In this document: in pieces, positions 33,113 to 42,381 of the stretch | Numbering within the stretch: position 1 is the stretch's first letter | Layout of the letters: every line of letters begins with the position of its first letter | NCBI GenBank assembly: GCA_039704465.1 | Contig: JASFAU010000012.1 | Coordinates: 1,054,001-1,118,000 of the forward strand | Source of the DNA: Plasmodiophora brassicae | Taxonomy: Eukaryota; Endomyxa; Phytomyxea; Plasmodiophorida; Plasmodiophoridae | Length of the DNA: 64,000 nt | Reading direction: 5' to 3' | Translations under genes and position numbers: made by a program | The notes under the pieces: model-generated | The model's database searches: none | Seen by the model: only the letters and a program-made list of their open reading frames with translations | Told to the model about the DNA's origin: nothing

Positions 33113-33348
33113 CGACCGCGTCGCCTATCCTCGATCGTACGCTGTCGTCGATCGTACGTACGCCTGACCGGTAAGCCGGCGGCGCGCGACACCGTTTCGC
33201 CAGCATTACCAAACGCTCGCGTGAACCTGTGTCGGGACAAACATGTCGGGCAGCGCGGCCCAGCGAACGTGTCGGCGCCCGAGCGCTGCCACACCGCCGA
33301 TTGGGCTGAGGCGTCGGCGGCGGGACCCCCTCACTGCTGGCACTCCCT

Positions 33349-34098
33349 ATGGCGACCGAGTCGCAGGCGTTGCTTGGCTCCAACCATGCGCTGGACGATG
33401 TCGTCGGGCGTCTGCTGCATCCGACCGGCGAACCCAAGCTGGACGTGAAGGGTGCCGTTCGCGCCGGCTGGGCCATGTTCGAGCAGCACCCTTGGGCGTA
33501 CATGTTCTGGGCGCTCATCTACATTATCCTCCAGAACGTCGCGGTACTGGCGTACTTCGCCGAGTCGGCAAAGGTCCTGCTGGCAGCCCCTGTGCTGCTG
33601 CTACTATCGGTCCCGTTCCAGTACGCCCCGTTTATCGTCGCCGCGAACACGTCCCGCGACAACGACTGGGAGTTCGATGTCGGAAGCTTCCTGTTCACGC
33701 CGGTCATGTACTTCTTCCCCATCATCGTCATCACGCTCCTCGTCAGGTTGCTGACCGTCGTCGGCCTGGCGTTGCTCGTCCTGCCCGGCATCTACGCCAT
33801 GGCCACGCTGAGTTTCGCGCCGATGGTCTTCATCGAGTACCACAACCATGGGATCAACGTCCTCGACAGCATGGCCGTGTCGTACCGGACGTCACGGCAC
33901 GTCGTCTGGAGCATCGTCGTCTTGGCGGCCCTCTCCTTGCTGATCCTCCTCGCCGGCAGCCTGTGGTTCGGCGTCGGCGGCCTCGTCGCCCTGCCCGTCG
34001 TCCAGCTGGCCTGGGCCGACGCCTTCCGCCAGCTGTTCGGATATAACCCCATCTTCAGCGGCGACCCGGCGTCCTGCCTCTGCTGTGGGTGCGTCTGA
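33349..34098 (+). CDS. Polytopic membrane protein, DUF975/GDPD-membrane-domain-like
   Basis: Single exon, 249 residues, ATG 33349. After a soluble N-terminus (GAVRAGWAMFEQHPWAY) there are five or six transmembrane segments, among them MFWALIYIILQNVAVLAYFA, VLLAAPVLLLLSVPFQYAPF, PVMYFFPIIVITLLVRLLTV and VVWSIVVLAALSLLILLAGS. The motif PGIYAMATLSFAPMVFIEYH followed by LDSMAVSYR resembles bacterial DUF975-type membrane proteins, whose function is unclear. The C-terminus is Cys-rich (CLCCGCV), a possible palmitoylation site. Its TGA stop overlaps an AATAAA (tgaataaaa), so the 3' UTR may be very short. Confidence 0.75.
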   Translation: MATESQALLGSNHALDDVVGRLLHPTGEPKLDVKGAVRAGWAMFEQHPWAYMFWALIYIILQNVAVLAYFAESAKVLLAAPVLLLLSVPFQYAPFIVAANTSRDNDWEFDVGSFLFTPVMYFFPIIVITLLVRLLTVVGLALLVLPGIYAMATLSFAPMVFIEYHNHGINVLDSMAVSYRTSRHVVWSIVVLAALSLLILLAGSLWFGVGGLVALPVVQLAWADAFRQLFGYNPIFSGDPASCLCCGCV

Positions 34099-34168
34099 AT
34101 AAAACAATGCCCGCGTTGGCCGTAGCTCTACCAGTAACGACTGCGGAACTGCAACTGCGCGACTGCGC

Positions 34169-35141
34169 ATGCTGCAGCGCTGGGCGTCGCTGCCCAGCAG
34201 CAGCAGCAGCATCTGCAGGAGAGCGCTATCGACGTACGCAGACGAGGTCATCGACGCGTACACGAAACGATTGCTGTACCCGAATGAGGCTGGTAGGTGC
34301 CGCTGGTCGGGTCCACCCCGCCTGTGTCTCACGTTCGCGCTGTCAGCCGTGCTGTCGCCGATGACCACGCCGGTCCGACGGTGCACGGTGACGCGGAGGC
34401 GGTTCCCGCGCGCCTTCCTGATCGCGTTCAGCGCCGTGCCGAGTCGGGCGCCGCAGGGCGGCAGTGTCACGGTGCCTGATGGTATGCGACGTCGCCATGG
34501 CAAAGGGTCGTACGCGTTCGCCCTGCCCTCTGTGCTGGCAGCCAAGATCAAACAGTGTGCGCACGTGCTGTTGGCCGTTCCACCGATTGCTGGGTGCCTG
34601 ACGTGCGACCTTGGGCAGCGTTCCGTCCCGGTCAGCGGGCAGATGCCGCACAGGTTCTGGCAGATGAAATACGACAAGCATGCGTGAAGTTGCTCCTGTC
34701 GATGGGATCGTGGCCGGTGCTGGCGGACGCCCAGGATACGCGCCGTACCCTGTTCTGTCTTGCGGCGCGTGAGGCAGACCGCGACCAGCTGCGTGCACAG
34801 CTCGCAGCCACTCCTGTGTCGGTTCGCCACCGTTGGTTTGCGCGCCCCGAATCGTGCACGCTGAACATTGTGGGCCGCAGGCAGCAGCAGCAGCATTACG
34901 TGGTCTTTGCTGCGTTCACATTGGAGGAGCTCCAGCGATGCGGTATCGGGCGGGCGGAGGCCCCTGTAGACAGTACGAACTTGGCGCCCCCGACAGTACG
35001 TATTGCACGTACCTGACCCGGGGCGTTGACCTCGCAGGTATCTACCGAATCAAAGCGACAAAGACCAGCGCACGCCTGCTGACGGAGCTCAACAACCTGT
35101 GCGTCTTGCGTCCCGACCTACGTGTTGCCGTTGGGCGGTAA
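34169..35141 (+). CDS. Hypothetical multi-exon helical protein
   Basis: Tentative gene from ATG 34169 (MLQRWASLPSSSSSICRRAL, which resembles a mitochondrial presequence). The first exon reads STYADEVIDAYTKRLLYPNE. Later open blocks are TVPDGMRRRHGKGSYAFALP, SVLAAKIKQCAHVLL, VLADEIRQACVKLLLSMGSW, TRRTLFCLAAREADRDQLRA, YVVFAAFTLEELQRCG and STYCTYLTRGVDLAGIYRIK, ending at TAA 35141. Blocks change frame at sites with plausible GT and AG borders, which I could not fix exactly. A long minus-strand ORF crosses the region but has poor codon use. No family is recognised. Confidence 0.5.
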
Positions 35142-35176
35142 ATGAACGCTACTGTGTATCGTGCAGTCGGTCTGGC

Positions 35177-35686
35177 CTATCGCAGTACAAGAATGTCTGG
35201 GAACCGTGGCCCGACCTGTTCGGTGTAGATCACCTGGTCACCGTTGGCATCCAGTTGCGGTCCATCGACGCTGGCCATAGACGTGGTCGTTGCCGCCGTT
35301 AACGGGTCGCCGTTCGCGTCCAGGTTGCCGGCCGGTGCTTGACAGGACGTCGGGTCCGCGTTCACATCGTCCGAAACCACGTCGACGATGACGGTGGCGC
35401 TCTCGAGACTGCCCTGCTCGGATCGCATCGGTTGACGTATCTGCCGTTGCATGGGGACCGCGCGCGTCCTCGCGGAAAGCGCACGGTTGAACCCGGGTGG
35501 GCCGACCGTCCCCGGAGCACGCCTACCGCCGAGAGCCGTTACCCAACGCACCACGTGGGGCCGACTCATCGTTGGGCTGACAGCGTCCGGCACGGACCCG
35601 AATCGAATCGTCCGCTGTTCCGTCACCGCCGAAACGGCCAAAGCGAGCACGGCCACAGACACGGCGGCGGCGGCGGCGGGCGACAT
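35177..35686 (-). CDS. Small secreted protein, unknown function
   Basis: Single exon, 169 residues, ATG 35686. The N-terminus MSPAAAAAVSVAVLALAVSA is a signal peptide or signal anchor; the frame is open upstream but has no better start. The mature protein contains two similar Asp/Asn/Gly motifs near the C-terminus (NLDANGDPLTAA and QLDANGDQVIYTE), which recall Ca-binding or beta-solenoid turns. No family is recognised. It converges with the hypothetical gene ending at 35141, only about 35 bp away. Confidence 0.55.
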   Translation of the reverse strand: MSPAAAAAVSVAVLALAVSAVTEQRTIRFGSVPDAVSPTMSRPHVVRWVTALGGRRAPGTVGPPGFNRALSARTRAVPMQRQIRQPMRSEQGSLESATVIVDVVSDDVNADPTSCQAPAGNLDANGDPLTAATTTSMASVDGPQLDANGDQVIYTEQVGPRFPDILVLR

Positions 35687-36165
35687 CGCTGAGCGGCAGA
35701 AGGCAGTAGAGATGGTAGGGAGGTAATAGCGGGGAACGACGCCGATGCCGCCGTGGTCGGACTGCGCAGCGCCAGCAGGTCCACTGGACGGTTCAATCAC
35801 TGCGCACACGTGAACTGGTAAGGCACATATTTCTACAGCGCGTTCGCAGCTACGACCGTCCTTTTTTGGTAGGGCAGGACATGCGCGGAGGGCGCCCCAC
35901 CGATCCGCCGTCCGCGAAACTGCTCGCTGCAGTGCCGCAACGGGGTCCCACAGCTGACTGCCCCGTACGAGGAGTGCGCGACCGACGGTTCGTCGGACTT
36001 CGGTCGCGGGGCCCGTGGGTCCGAAAATAGGAGTCCGTTGCGGACGCGGGCTGCGCGTCGGTCGGGCGGCAGTCGTCGGACACACCAACAACGACCGTCA
36101 GTGCGCGCTGTGTGTCTCCGCACGGCGCCATATCGGACCTGGCGGACCGACCGTCGTCGCCGCCG

Positions 36166-37317
36166 ATGGCCGTTATCGTTGTCGACGGCGGCCATTCGCA
36201 CGGCAAGCCGCTGGCCGTCCTGCGGTCGCGATCCGAATCGTCGGCAACGGCGTCGTCGTCGTCGTCGCGGTCGCGGCGCGACCTGCACGGCCGGCGCAAC
36301 GCGATCTGCGCGATGGCCGCCGGCGCCGGCGACGCGCCGTCGTCCCGTGCGCCCGACGAATTCGCCGGCAACCTCGACCGGATCGCGTTCGACGCGTTCG
36401 CCTGGTCGGAACCGGACATGATCGCCGGCCTGCTGTGGATCCTGTGCGACTCGGACCTGCTGCGGTCGTTTGCGATCCAGCGCGACGTCGCCCTGGCGTT
36501 CCTGCGTCAGGTCCGCATGGGGTACGCCAAGTACCTGAACCCGTACCATTCGTTCCGGCATGCGTTCGACGTGACACAGTTCTGCTACATGCTGCTGGTG
36601 CTGGGCGGGCAGCGGGCGGCGTCGCTGACGGCCGTCGAGGCGCTGGCGCTCGTCGTCGCCGCCATCTGCCACGACCTGGAGCACCCGGGCACCGACTTTG
36701 CGTTCCAGGTGTCGATCCAGTCGCACCTGTCGACCAAGTACCAGGCGTGCGAGTCGCCGCTCGAGACGCACCACCTGGCGTGCGCGCGCGTCATCCTGAA
36801 CGACCCCGACTGCGACATCCTGGGCCGACTGCCCTGCGCCGATCGACAGCGCGTCCTGGACCTGGTCGGGCAGTGCATCCTGGCGACCGACATGTCGGTG
36901 CACCACCGGATCCTGGCCAGGTGGAACGACCTGTTCCCGGGCGGGCGCGCCACGGGCGATGCGGCGTCGGTGCCGCGCGACACCCGCGTCACCCTGGTCC
37001 TGCAGATGTTCATCAAGTTCGCTGACATCGGCAACGTGTGCCGGCCGTGGCCCGTGTCGGTCCACTGGGCCCAGTGCCTGATCGACGAGCTGATGCGCGT
37101 CCACGACGCCGTCGTCGGCCTCGGCCACGTCCCGAACGCGTTCCTGGCCCGGGTGAGCAGCGACCCGGAGGCGGTCGTCTCCGGGTTCTCCGCCAACATC
37201 GCCCGGCCGCTCGTCGACATCGTCGTCGGCGTCATGCCCGAGGCGTCCGTCCTGCTGCAGAACCTCGACAGCAACGTCGACCACTGGCACGCGCGAACCA
37301 CCCCGACCGCATCATGA
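36166..37317 (+). CDS. Class I 3',5'-cyclic nucleotide phosphodiesterase
   Basis: Single exon, 383 residues, from ATG 36166. An N-terminal Ser/Arg-rich disordered leader of about 70 residues precedes the PDEase I fold. Metal ligands and signatures are present: HSFRHAFDV (His128, His132), CHDLEHPGTDFAFQ (His169, Asp170), and KFADIGNVCRPW (Asp287). The DMSVHHRI helix and the late SGFSANIARPLVDIV block, which supplies the purine-binding Gln region in other PDEs, are also visible. There, a Gln is not obvious at the usual position. It hydrolyses cAMP and/or cGMP; specificity cannot be read here. No GAF, PAS or membrane segment is attached. Confidence 0.9.
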   Translation: MAVIVVDGGHSHGKPLAVLRSRSESSATASSSSSRSRRDLHGRRNAICAMAAGAGDAPSSRAPDEFAGNLDRIAFDAFAWSEPDMIAGLLWILCDSDLLRSFAIQRDVALAFLRQVRMGYAKYLNPYHSFRHAFDVTQFCYMLLVLGGQRAASLTAVEALALVVAAICHDLEHPGTDFAFQVSIQSHLSTKYQACESPLETHHLACARVILNDPDCDILGRLPCADRQRVLDLVGQCILATDMSVHHRILARWNDLFPGGRATGDAASVPRDTRVTLVLQMFIKFADIGNVCRPWPVSVHWAQCLIDELMRVHDAVVGLGHVPNAFLARVSSDPEAVVSGFSANIARPLVDIVVGVMPEASVLLQNLDSNVDHWHARTTPTAS

Positions 37318-37554
37318 CGTGTCGGTCGTCGTGCTGCTGGAACACCCGCCCCCTTGTACATATTGTGTCGTCAAGCGCGATGGCTCGACGTCCGGGGGTC
37401 GTGATGACGACCTCCGCCCGCCCAGGCGTGACGACACGAGCCAGGCGCCCGGCGACGTTGTCGCGCCCCTGATGAACCTGTTCGAGCTTGTTGTTCAGGG
37501 CATAGAATATATAATATGTGTGTTTGTGTGCCATTCTGCTCCGCACCATCATCA

Positions 37555-40500
37555 TCATCGGCAGGGACGACGCGCACAGGAGCACTGCCCGTTGCGGAAG
37601 TGGTGGTGCCGCACCGGGTCCCGCACGTGCACGTCGCGCCCGTACACCGACGAGACGCGCCGGAGCACGTCGTGGCAGTCGGCGCAGACGCGGTGCCGCT
37701 GCGTCGCGTAGATCGGCGCGCCCGCCGCCTGCACCGTCAGCGCGTACGCCAGGGCGACCTTCTCGCTGTGCAGGCGCACTGGTCGGCGTCCCCGGCGGCG
37801 CGTGACGACGGCCGGGTCGGGCGCGTACCCGTGCCGGGTCAGGTCCCGCAGCAGGCGACGATACGCGCGCCCCAACGACGAATCCGCGAGGCGATCCATC
37901 GACTGGAACCGGACGGTGCGATCGGGCAGCACCAGCGACGTTGCCCCAGCGCGATCCGGGTCGGCGACCTGTTCCGTCAGCGCGCCGCCCCGGTGAAGGC
38001 GCCCGCGGCCCACCGCCGCGTACACCTGATCCATGAGAGCGAACGCGCCCGGCAGGACCCGGTGCCGGTCGGCAGGCGGCACGGGCGACGACAGCAGGGA
38101 TGACAGGGCGCGTTCGGCGCGCGCCACATCGCTCCACTGCCGGCAGGCGTCCAGGAGCGCCACCCAGGCGTGGCGGCCGGCGCTGATCGCCAGGCGTTCC
38201 GCCTCGTCCAGGCGGCCGGCCCGCCCGTACAGGGCGACGAGGCAGGCGGTGTGGCGCGCGTCGACCTGGACGTGCGGCCAGGCCGACGCGAACTGCGACA
38301 GGATCGACGTCGCCGCCGGCAGGTCGCCGGCGTTGGCGCAGGCCCTGAGCAGGGCCAGCAGCGTTGTCGCGTCCGGCGCCAGGCCCGCCGCCTCAGCGAA
38401 CGTCGCCGTGGCCGCCGACAGCAGGCCGTGGTGGGCGTAGGCGCCGATCATGGCGTTGCAGGCGGCGGCCGGGTTCGGCGTCCCCGTCAGCGAGCGGTAG
38501 GCGCGCTCGGCCAGGTCGAGGTGGGCACAGCGCGCGTACGCGCCGACGAACGCGGCCACGACGCCGACGTCGGACAGCATCGAGGTCGACCTGCAGAAGC
38601 GATGCAGGGCGGCAACGGAGGACAGCGCCGAGCAGCGGCCGAACGCGGCCGCCAACGCGCCGACCACGACGGCGTTCGACATCAGCGCCTGGTGCCGCTC
38701 GGCGTACAGGGCGAGGCGGTCCAGGCACCCCAGGCGCGCGTAGGCGGCGATCAGGTCGGCGTGCGTGCCCGGGACGACCTGGGCCGCCGCCCTGGCGTCG
38801 TCGACGACGCGCTCGGCGCTGGCCCAGTCGTCGCAACGAGCGTGCGCGGCGGCGAACGCGTTCACGACGCCGGGCGCGGTCAGGACGCGCGCGGCCCGCT
38901 CACGAAGGCGCCAGAGCGCGGCACGCTGCCCGCCGCGCCCGTAGGCGGCGGCGAACGCGCTGACGACGGCCCCGTTCGCCAGCAGGCCGTGCCGCTCGCC
39001 GTACCGATGCAGGCGGTCGATGTCGTCCGGGCGGTTGTACGCGGCGACGACGTACGCGAACGCGGACGGGTGCGCGTCGGCACCACCCGCCTGGACGAAG
39101 GCGCGCTCGGCCGCCTCGGGTCGGTCGCACAGGGCGTAGGCGGCGATGACGGCGCTGGCCACGCGCCCGTTCGCCAGGAGCGCCCGAGCCGAGGCGACGC
39201 GGTGCAGGGCGCGCACGGCGGCCAGGTCGGAGCAGCGCGCGTGCGCGACCACCAGGGCGCTGACGACGTGGGCGTCCGACAGGAGGGAGGCGCGCGCCGC
39301 CTCCTGGCACAGCCGGTCGACGTCCGCCCGGCGCGCCAGGCGACCGTACGCGGCGACGACGCTGGCGAACGCCGACGGATCCGCGTTGCCGTACGCGTTG
39401 AGGACGCGCTCGGCGCCACCGGCGTCGCCACACCGCCCGTACGCCGACACGAGGGCGCCCAGCACGCCCGGCTGCGTCAGCGGCAGGTCGGCGTCGCGAG
39501 CGAACGCGTGCAGCGCCCGGATGGACGACAGGTCGGAGCAGCGCGCGAACGCGGCCACGAACGCGTTCAGGACGAACACGTTCGGCAGGAGCGACTCGCG
39601 CCGCGCGTACAGGTGCAGCCGGCGAAGGTCGGGCAGGCGCGCCAGGCGCCCGTACGCGGCGACGACGCTGGCGAACGCCGACGGGTCCACGTACGGCAAC
39701 GTGGACCGGCTGAAGACGCGCTCGGCGCTGTCGGCGTCGCCGCACTGGCCGTAGGCGGCGATCAGGGCGCTGGTCACGCTCGGGTCGCCCACGAGATGCG
39801 GCCGTGCCGACGCGTGCCGGTGCACCTGCCGCAGCGACGCCTCGTCGAGGCAGCGGCCGAACGCGGCCGCGAACGCGCTGACGACGAACGCGTGGTCCAG
39901 CAGGGACCCGTCGGCGGTGTCCAGGGCGTATCGGTGCAGGGCGTGGAGCGAGTCGAGCGACGAGCCGTGGGCGCAGGCGGCGGAGGCGACGAGACTGGCG
40001 AACACGCGCGCGTGCACCCGCATCGCCCGGGACCGCATCAACCGGACCAGGTCCAGGGCGCCCGCGACGCGCCCGTCCTTGGCGTACGCGCTGACCATCG
40101 TGTTGCACGTGGTCGCGTCGGGAGCCGGCACCCGCCGGAACAGGGCATCGGCGACATCGGCGCGCCCGCACCGGTGGTACGCGGCCAGGAAGGCATTGAC
40201 GAGGTAGACGTCGTCGTGCCAGGCGCCGGGGTGGGCGGTCGCGACCCGGCCCACCTCGTCCAGGGCGCCGACGCACGAGCAGTGCCCGCAGGCGGCGACG
40301 AGCGTCAGGAGCACGGGAGCGTGCAAGTCGATGCCGCGGGCGGTCATGGACCGGAACACAGCGAGCGCCCGGCCAATGCCAGCGGTCGTCCCCTGCCTGG
40401 CCAGCCCACCGATGACCAGCGCGTAAACATGCTGGTCGGGGACGAGCCGGACCGAGTCCATCACCGGGAGGACGGCGGCGGCCTGGACGCAGCGCCCCTG

Positions 40501-41184
40501 CGCAACCAGAGCCTTGACGAGGTTGCCGAACGTCTGCTGGTTGCGATGGGCCGGGATGCGACGGCAGGCGACCAGGCCGAGGAGGCGTTCGGCCGTGTCG
40601 GCGCCGGCCGTACAGCCGGATTCCGCACAGCAGGCGGCCAGGACGGACAGGAGCACGTCGGTGAACTCCACCGCCCGCCGGAGGGCATCCTCCACGAGGA
40701 ACAAGGCCGACGCCGGCCGCCCGTGATCCCGACACAATCCCGCCAGGGTGCAGATGACGTTGGGGGCAGGCGGGCCCACCTGGCGATACAGCGCCAGGGC
40801 GTCGTCGAGCAGGGCGCGTCGCCCCGCACGTCGACAGCACCAGAGGTAGGAGCAGAAGGCAGGGCCGTCCACCGGGACGCCCTGCTCGATAGCGGCGCGG
40901 ATCACGTCGGGCGCCTTGCCAGGTGCCGTTCGTCGGCAGAATTGCAGGACGCGATGGAAGAAGGGGACGCGGGGCCGCAGGCGGCAATCGATGACGTGGC
41001 GGAAGACGGCCCAACCCCGGTCGGCGCTGTCCTCCTGCTCGAGGATGCGCATGGCGACATGGATCGACGGGCGCCGGAAGAAGTCGATCAGGGCGGGCGG
41101 CCCGTTGCTGGGCCCGGGCCGCGTCGCGACCCAACGCAGACGAACGAGGCGGGACGACCAACTCCGTCGCACGTGGGCGCCCAT
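37555..41184 (-). CDS. Pentatricopeptide-repeat protein with DYW-type cytidine deaminase domain
   Basis: Single exon, 1,209 residues from ATG 41184. The first 30 residues (MGAHVRRSWSSRLVRLRW) are basic without acidic residues, as in a mitochondrial presequence; an in-frame upstream ATG at 41367 exists. About 27 tandem PPR repeats follow, for example SALIAAYGQCGDADSAERVF and NAMIGAYAHHGLLSAATATF. After E-type repeats comes the deaminase: HSEKVALAYAL (the HxE centre), RVCADCHDVLRRVSS (CxxC) and HHHFRNGQCSC (second zinc site). The protein ends CSCARRPCR instead of Asp-Tyr-Trp. DYW proteins convert specific C to U in organelle transcripts, with the PPR tract choosing the site. Long plus-strand ORFs here are shadows. 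Confidence 0.92.
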   Translation of the reverse strand: MGAHVRRSWSSRLVRLRWVATRPGPSNGPPALIDFFRRPSIHVAMRILEQEDSADRGWAVFRHVIDCRLRPRVPFFHRVLQFCRRTAPGKAPDVIRAAIEQGVPVDGPAFCSYLWCCRRAGRRALLDDALALYRQVGPPAPNVICTLAGLCRDHGRPASALFLVEDALRRAVEFTDVLLSVLAACCAESGCTAGADTAERLLGLVACRRIPAHRNQQTFGNLVKALVAQGRCVQAAAVLPVMDSVRLVPDQHVYALVIGGLARQGTTAGIGRALAVFRSMTARGIDLHAPVLLTLVAACGHCSCVGALDEVGRVATAHPGAWHDDVYLVNAFLAAYHRCGRADVADALFRRVPAPDATTCNTMVSAYAKDGRVAGALDLVRLMRSRAMRVHARVFASLVASAACAHGSSLDSLHALHRYALDTADGSLLDHAFVVSAFAAAFGRCLDEASLRQVHRHASARPHLVGDPSVTSALIAAYGQCGDADSAERVFSRSTLPYVDPSAFASVVAAYGRLARLPDLRRLHLYARRESLLPNVFVLNAFVAAFARCSDLSSIRALHAFARDADLPLTQPGVLGALVSAYGRCGDAGGAERVLNAYGNADPSAFASVVAAYGRLARRADVDRLCQEAARASLLSDAHVVSALVVAHARCSDLAAVRALHRVASARALLANGRVASAVIAAYALCDRPEAAERAFVQAGGADAHPSAFAYVVAAYNRPDDIDRLHRYGERHGLLANGAVVSAFAAAYGRGGQRAALWRLRERAARVLTAPGVVNAFAAAHARCDDWASAERVVDDARAAAQVVPGTHADLIAAYARLGCLDRLALYAERHQALMSNAVVVGALAAAFGRCSALSSVAALHRFCRSTSMLSDVGVVAAFVGAYARCAHLDLAERAYRSLTGTPNPAAACNAMIGAYAHHGLLSAATATFAEAAGLAPDATTLLALLRACANAGDLPAATSILSQFASAWPHVQVDARHTACLVALYGRAGRLDEAERLAISAGRHAWVALLDACRQWSDVARAERALSSLLSSPVPPADRHRVLPGAFALMDQVYAAVGRGRLHRGGALTEQVADPDRAGATSLVLPDRTVRFQSMDRLADSSLGRAYRRLLRDLTRHGYAPDPAVVTRRRGRRPVRLHSEKVALAYALTVQAAGAPIYATQRHRVCADCHDVLRRVSSVYGRDVHVRDPVRHHHFRNGQCSCARRPCR

Positions 41185-41394
41185 CGCCGGTAGGCGCCTC
41201 CTCCCCTCCACACACAAAACGACCCTGGACGGGCGGACACACACACAACACAGCCTGGCGACGACGACGACGACGACAACGGCCGCCAACACCAATGCGG
41301 TGTGTCCTGTGGCTTGCGATCGGCGGCGGCGCCCACGTTGACGTCTTGCGAACAAACAATACGGCATAAGGTGCAACGTGGTATTATCGAGTGC

Positions 41395-42159
41395 TTAGGC
41401 CGGGACGGCGTCCTCCCGTTTGGCCTGGACCGAGACGTCCGCGTGGACAGCGACCTGGTCGACGCTGGCGCCCATAAGGTCGCGCCAGCCGGCCTCGAAC
41501 GAATCCTTGGCGCGTCGCGAGATCGGGTTGCCTCCTAGGTAGGCGTGGAGCACGGCGCGTCCCAGGGCTTCGGATTGCACGTCGGCAACGACCTCACCGG
41601 ATATCGTCACGAGCAGGGCGCCGTCGTCGCTCCACGTCAGGACGATTTCATCGCCCGGCAGGAACATGCCACGACGCTTGAATGCGTCGACGACGACCTC
41701 GAGTTGCCCCCTGACGTCAGCGTCATCGTCGCCGCCGAGGCGCTTCGAGATCGACCGACGGAACCCGCCAGAGAAGTGGTCGGCAGAGACGGTGCGGTTG
41801 ACGACAATCTTGAGCGCTACCGGCCACCTGTCCAGGAACACGGCCTGCTCGAGGGTTCTCGCTTCGGACGCCACCACGCCAGCGTCAATGTACAGCGCCA
41901 GAGAGTACGCGCGCATGATCGGCAGCACACAGTTGTCCAGCATGCAGCGCGCGCCGACACCGACCAGCACCAGGTTCGATCGCGAACACGCCGTCGGCGT
42001 CCGCACCGCCCAGCACGAGCAGGTCGGCGAGAACGTCGCCCCCGTCCATGGCTCGACGACGGGTTCACGGGCGCGCTGGTCCGCAGCAACACCCACCGAT
42101 GACGACGCCGCGCCCACGGCGACGGCCGCCGCGCGTCGCACCCAGCGACCCCACACCAT
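41395..42159 (-). CDS. Chalcone-isomerase-like protein (AIM18-type), mitochondrial
   Basis: Single exon, 254 residues, ATG 42159. The N-terminus MVWGRWVRRAAAVAVGAA is a likely mitochondrial presequence. The CHI fold is recognised from LVLVGVGAR, AYSLALYIDAGVV, WPVALKIVVNRTVSADHFSG, MFLPGDEIVLTWSDDGALLV, TISGEVVADVQSEALGRAVL and AYLGGNPISRRAKDSF. This non-catalytic CHI-like group includes yeast AIM18/AIM46 and many bacterial proteins. Between VGVGAR and AYSLALY there are about 12 extra residues (CMLDNCVLPIMR), which could be an insertion or an unspliced stretch. It follows the PPR-DYW gene on the same strand, 5' ends about 975 bp apart. Confidence 0.82.
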   Translation of the reverse strand: MVWGRWVRRAAAVAVGAASSSVGVAADQRAREPVVEPWTGATFSPTCSCWAVRTPTACSRSNLVLVGVGARCMLDNCVLPIMRAYSLALYIDAGVVASEARTLEQAVFLDRWPVALKIVVNRTVSADHFSGGFRRSISKRLGGDDDADVRGQLEVVVDAFKRRGMFLPGDEIVLTWSDDGALLVTISGEVVADVQSEALGRAVLHAYLGGNPISRRAKDSFEAGWRDLMGASVDQVAVHADVSVQAKREDAVPA

Positions 42160-42381
42160 CACTGACAAAACGCAACTGACACCGGCAACGGCGGGCGGCG
42201 GCGGGCGGCGGGCACCCTTTTCAGGGGCGGGTGCTGTTCTGCTGGAGCGGACGGACGGACGTTGGTTCCGAGGGAGGCGACGGGCACACGACGAGGCTCT
42301 GCAGACAGCAGCGTGTGCGTCTGTCGTCTGCCGTCACGGCCGACTTTGGACGGGGTGAGGCAAGCAGCACGGTGTCACGTC

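Noticed and set aside
33892..34896. 334-residue minus-strand ORF over the membrane protein end and the next gene
   Set aside because: Codon use is poor on that strand and the left part is antisense to conserved transmembrane sequence.
38170..41193. Plus-strand ORF of 1,007 residues antisense to the PPR-DYW gene (and an 819-residue ORF in another minus frame)
   Set aside because: These are by-products of very high GC with few stop codons. Composition is Arg/Gly/Ala-rich without domains, and the PPR frame has clear homology.
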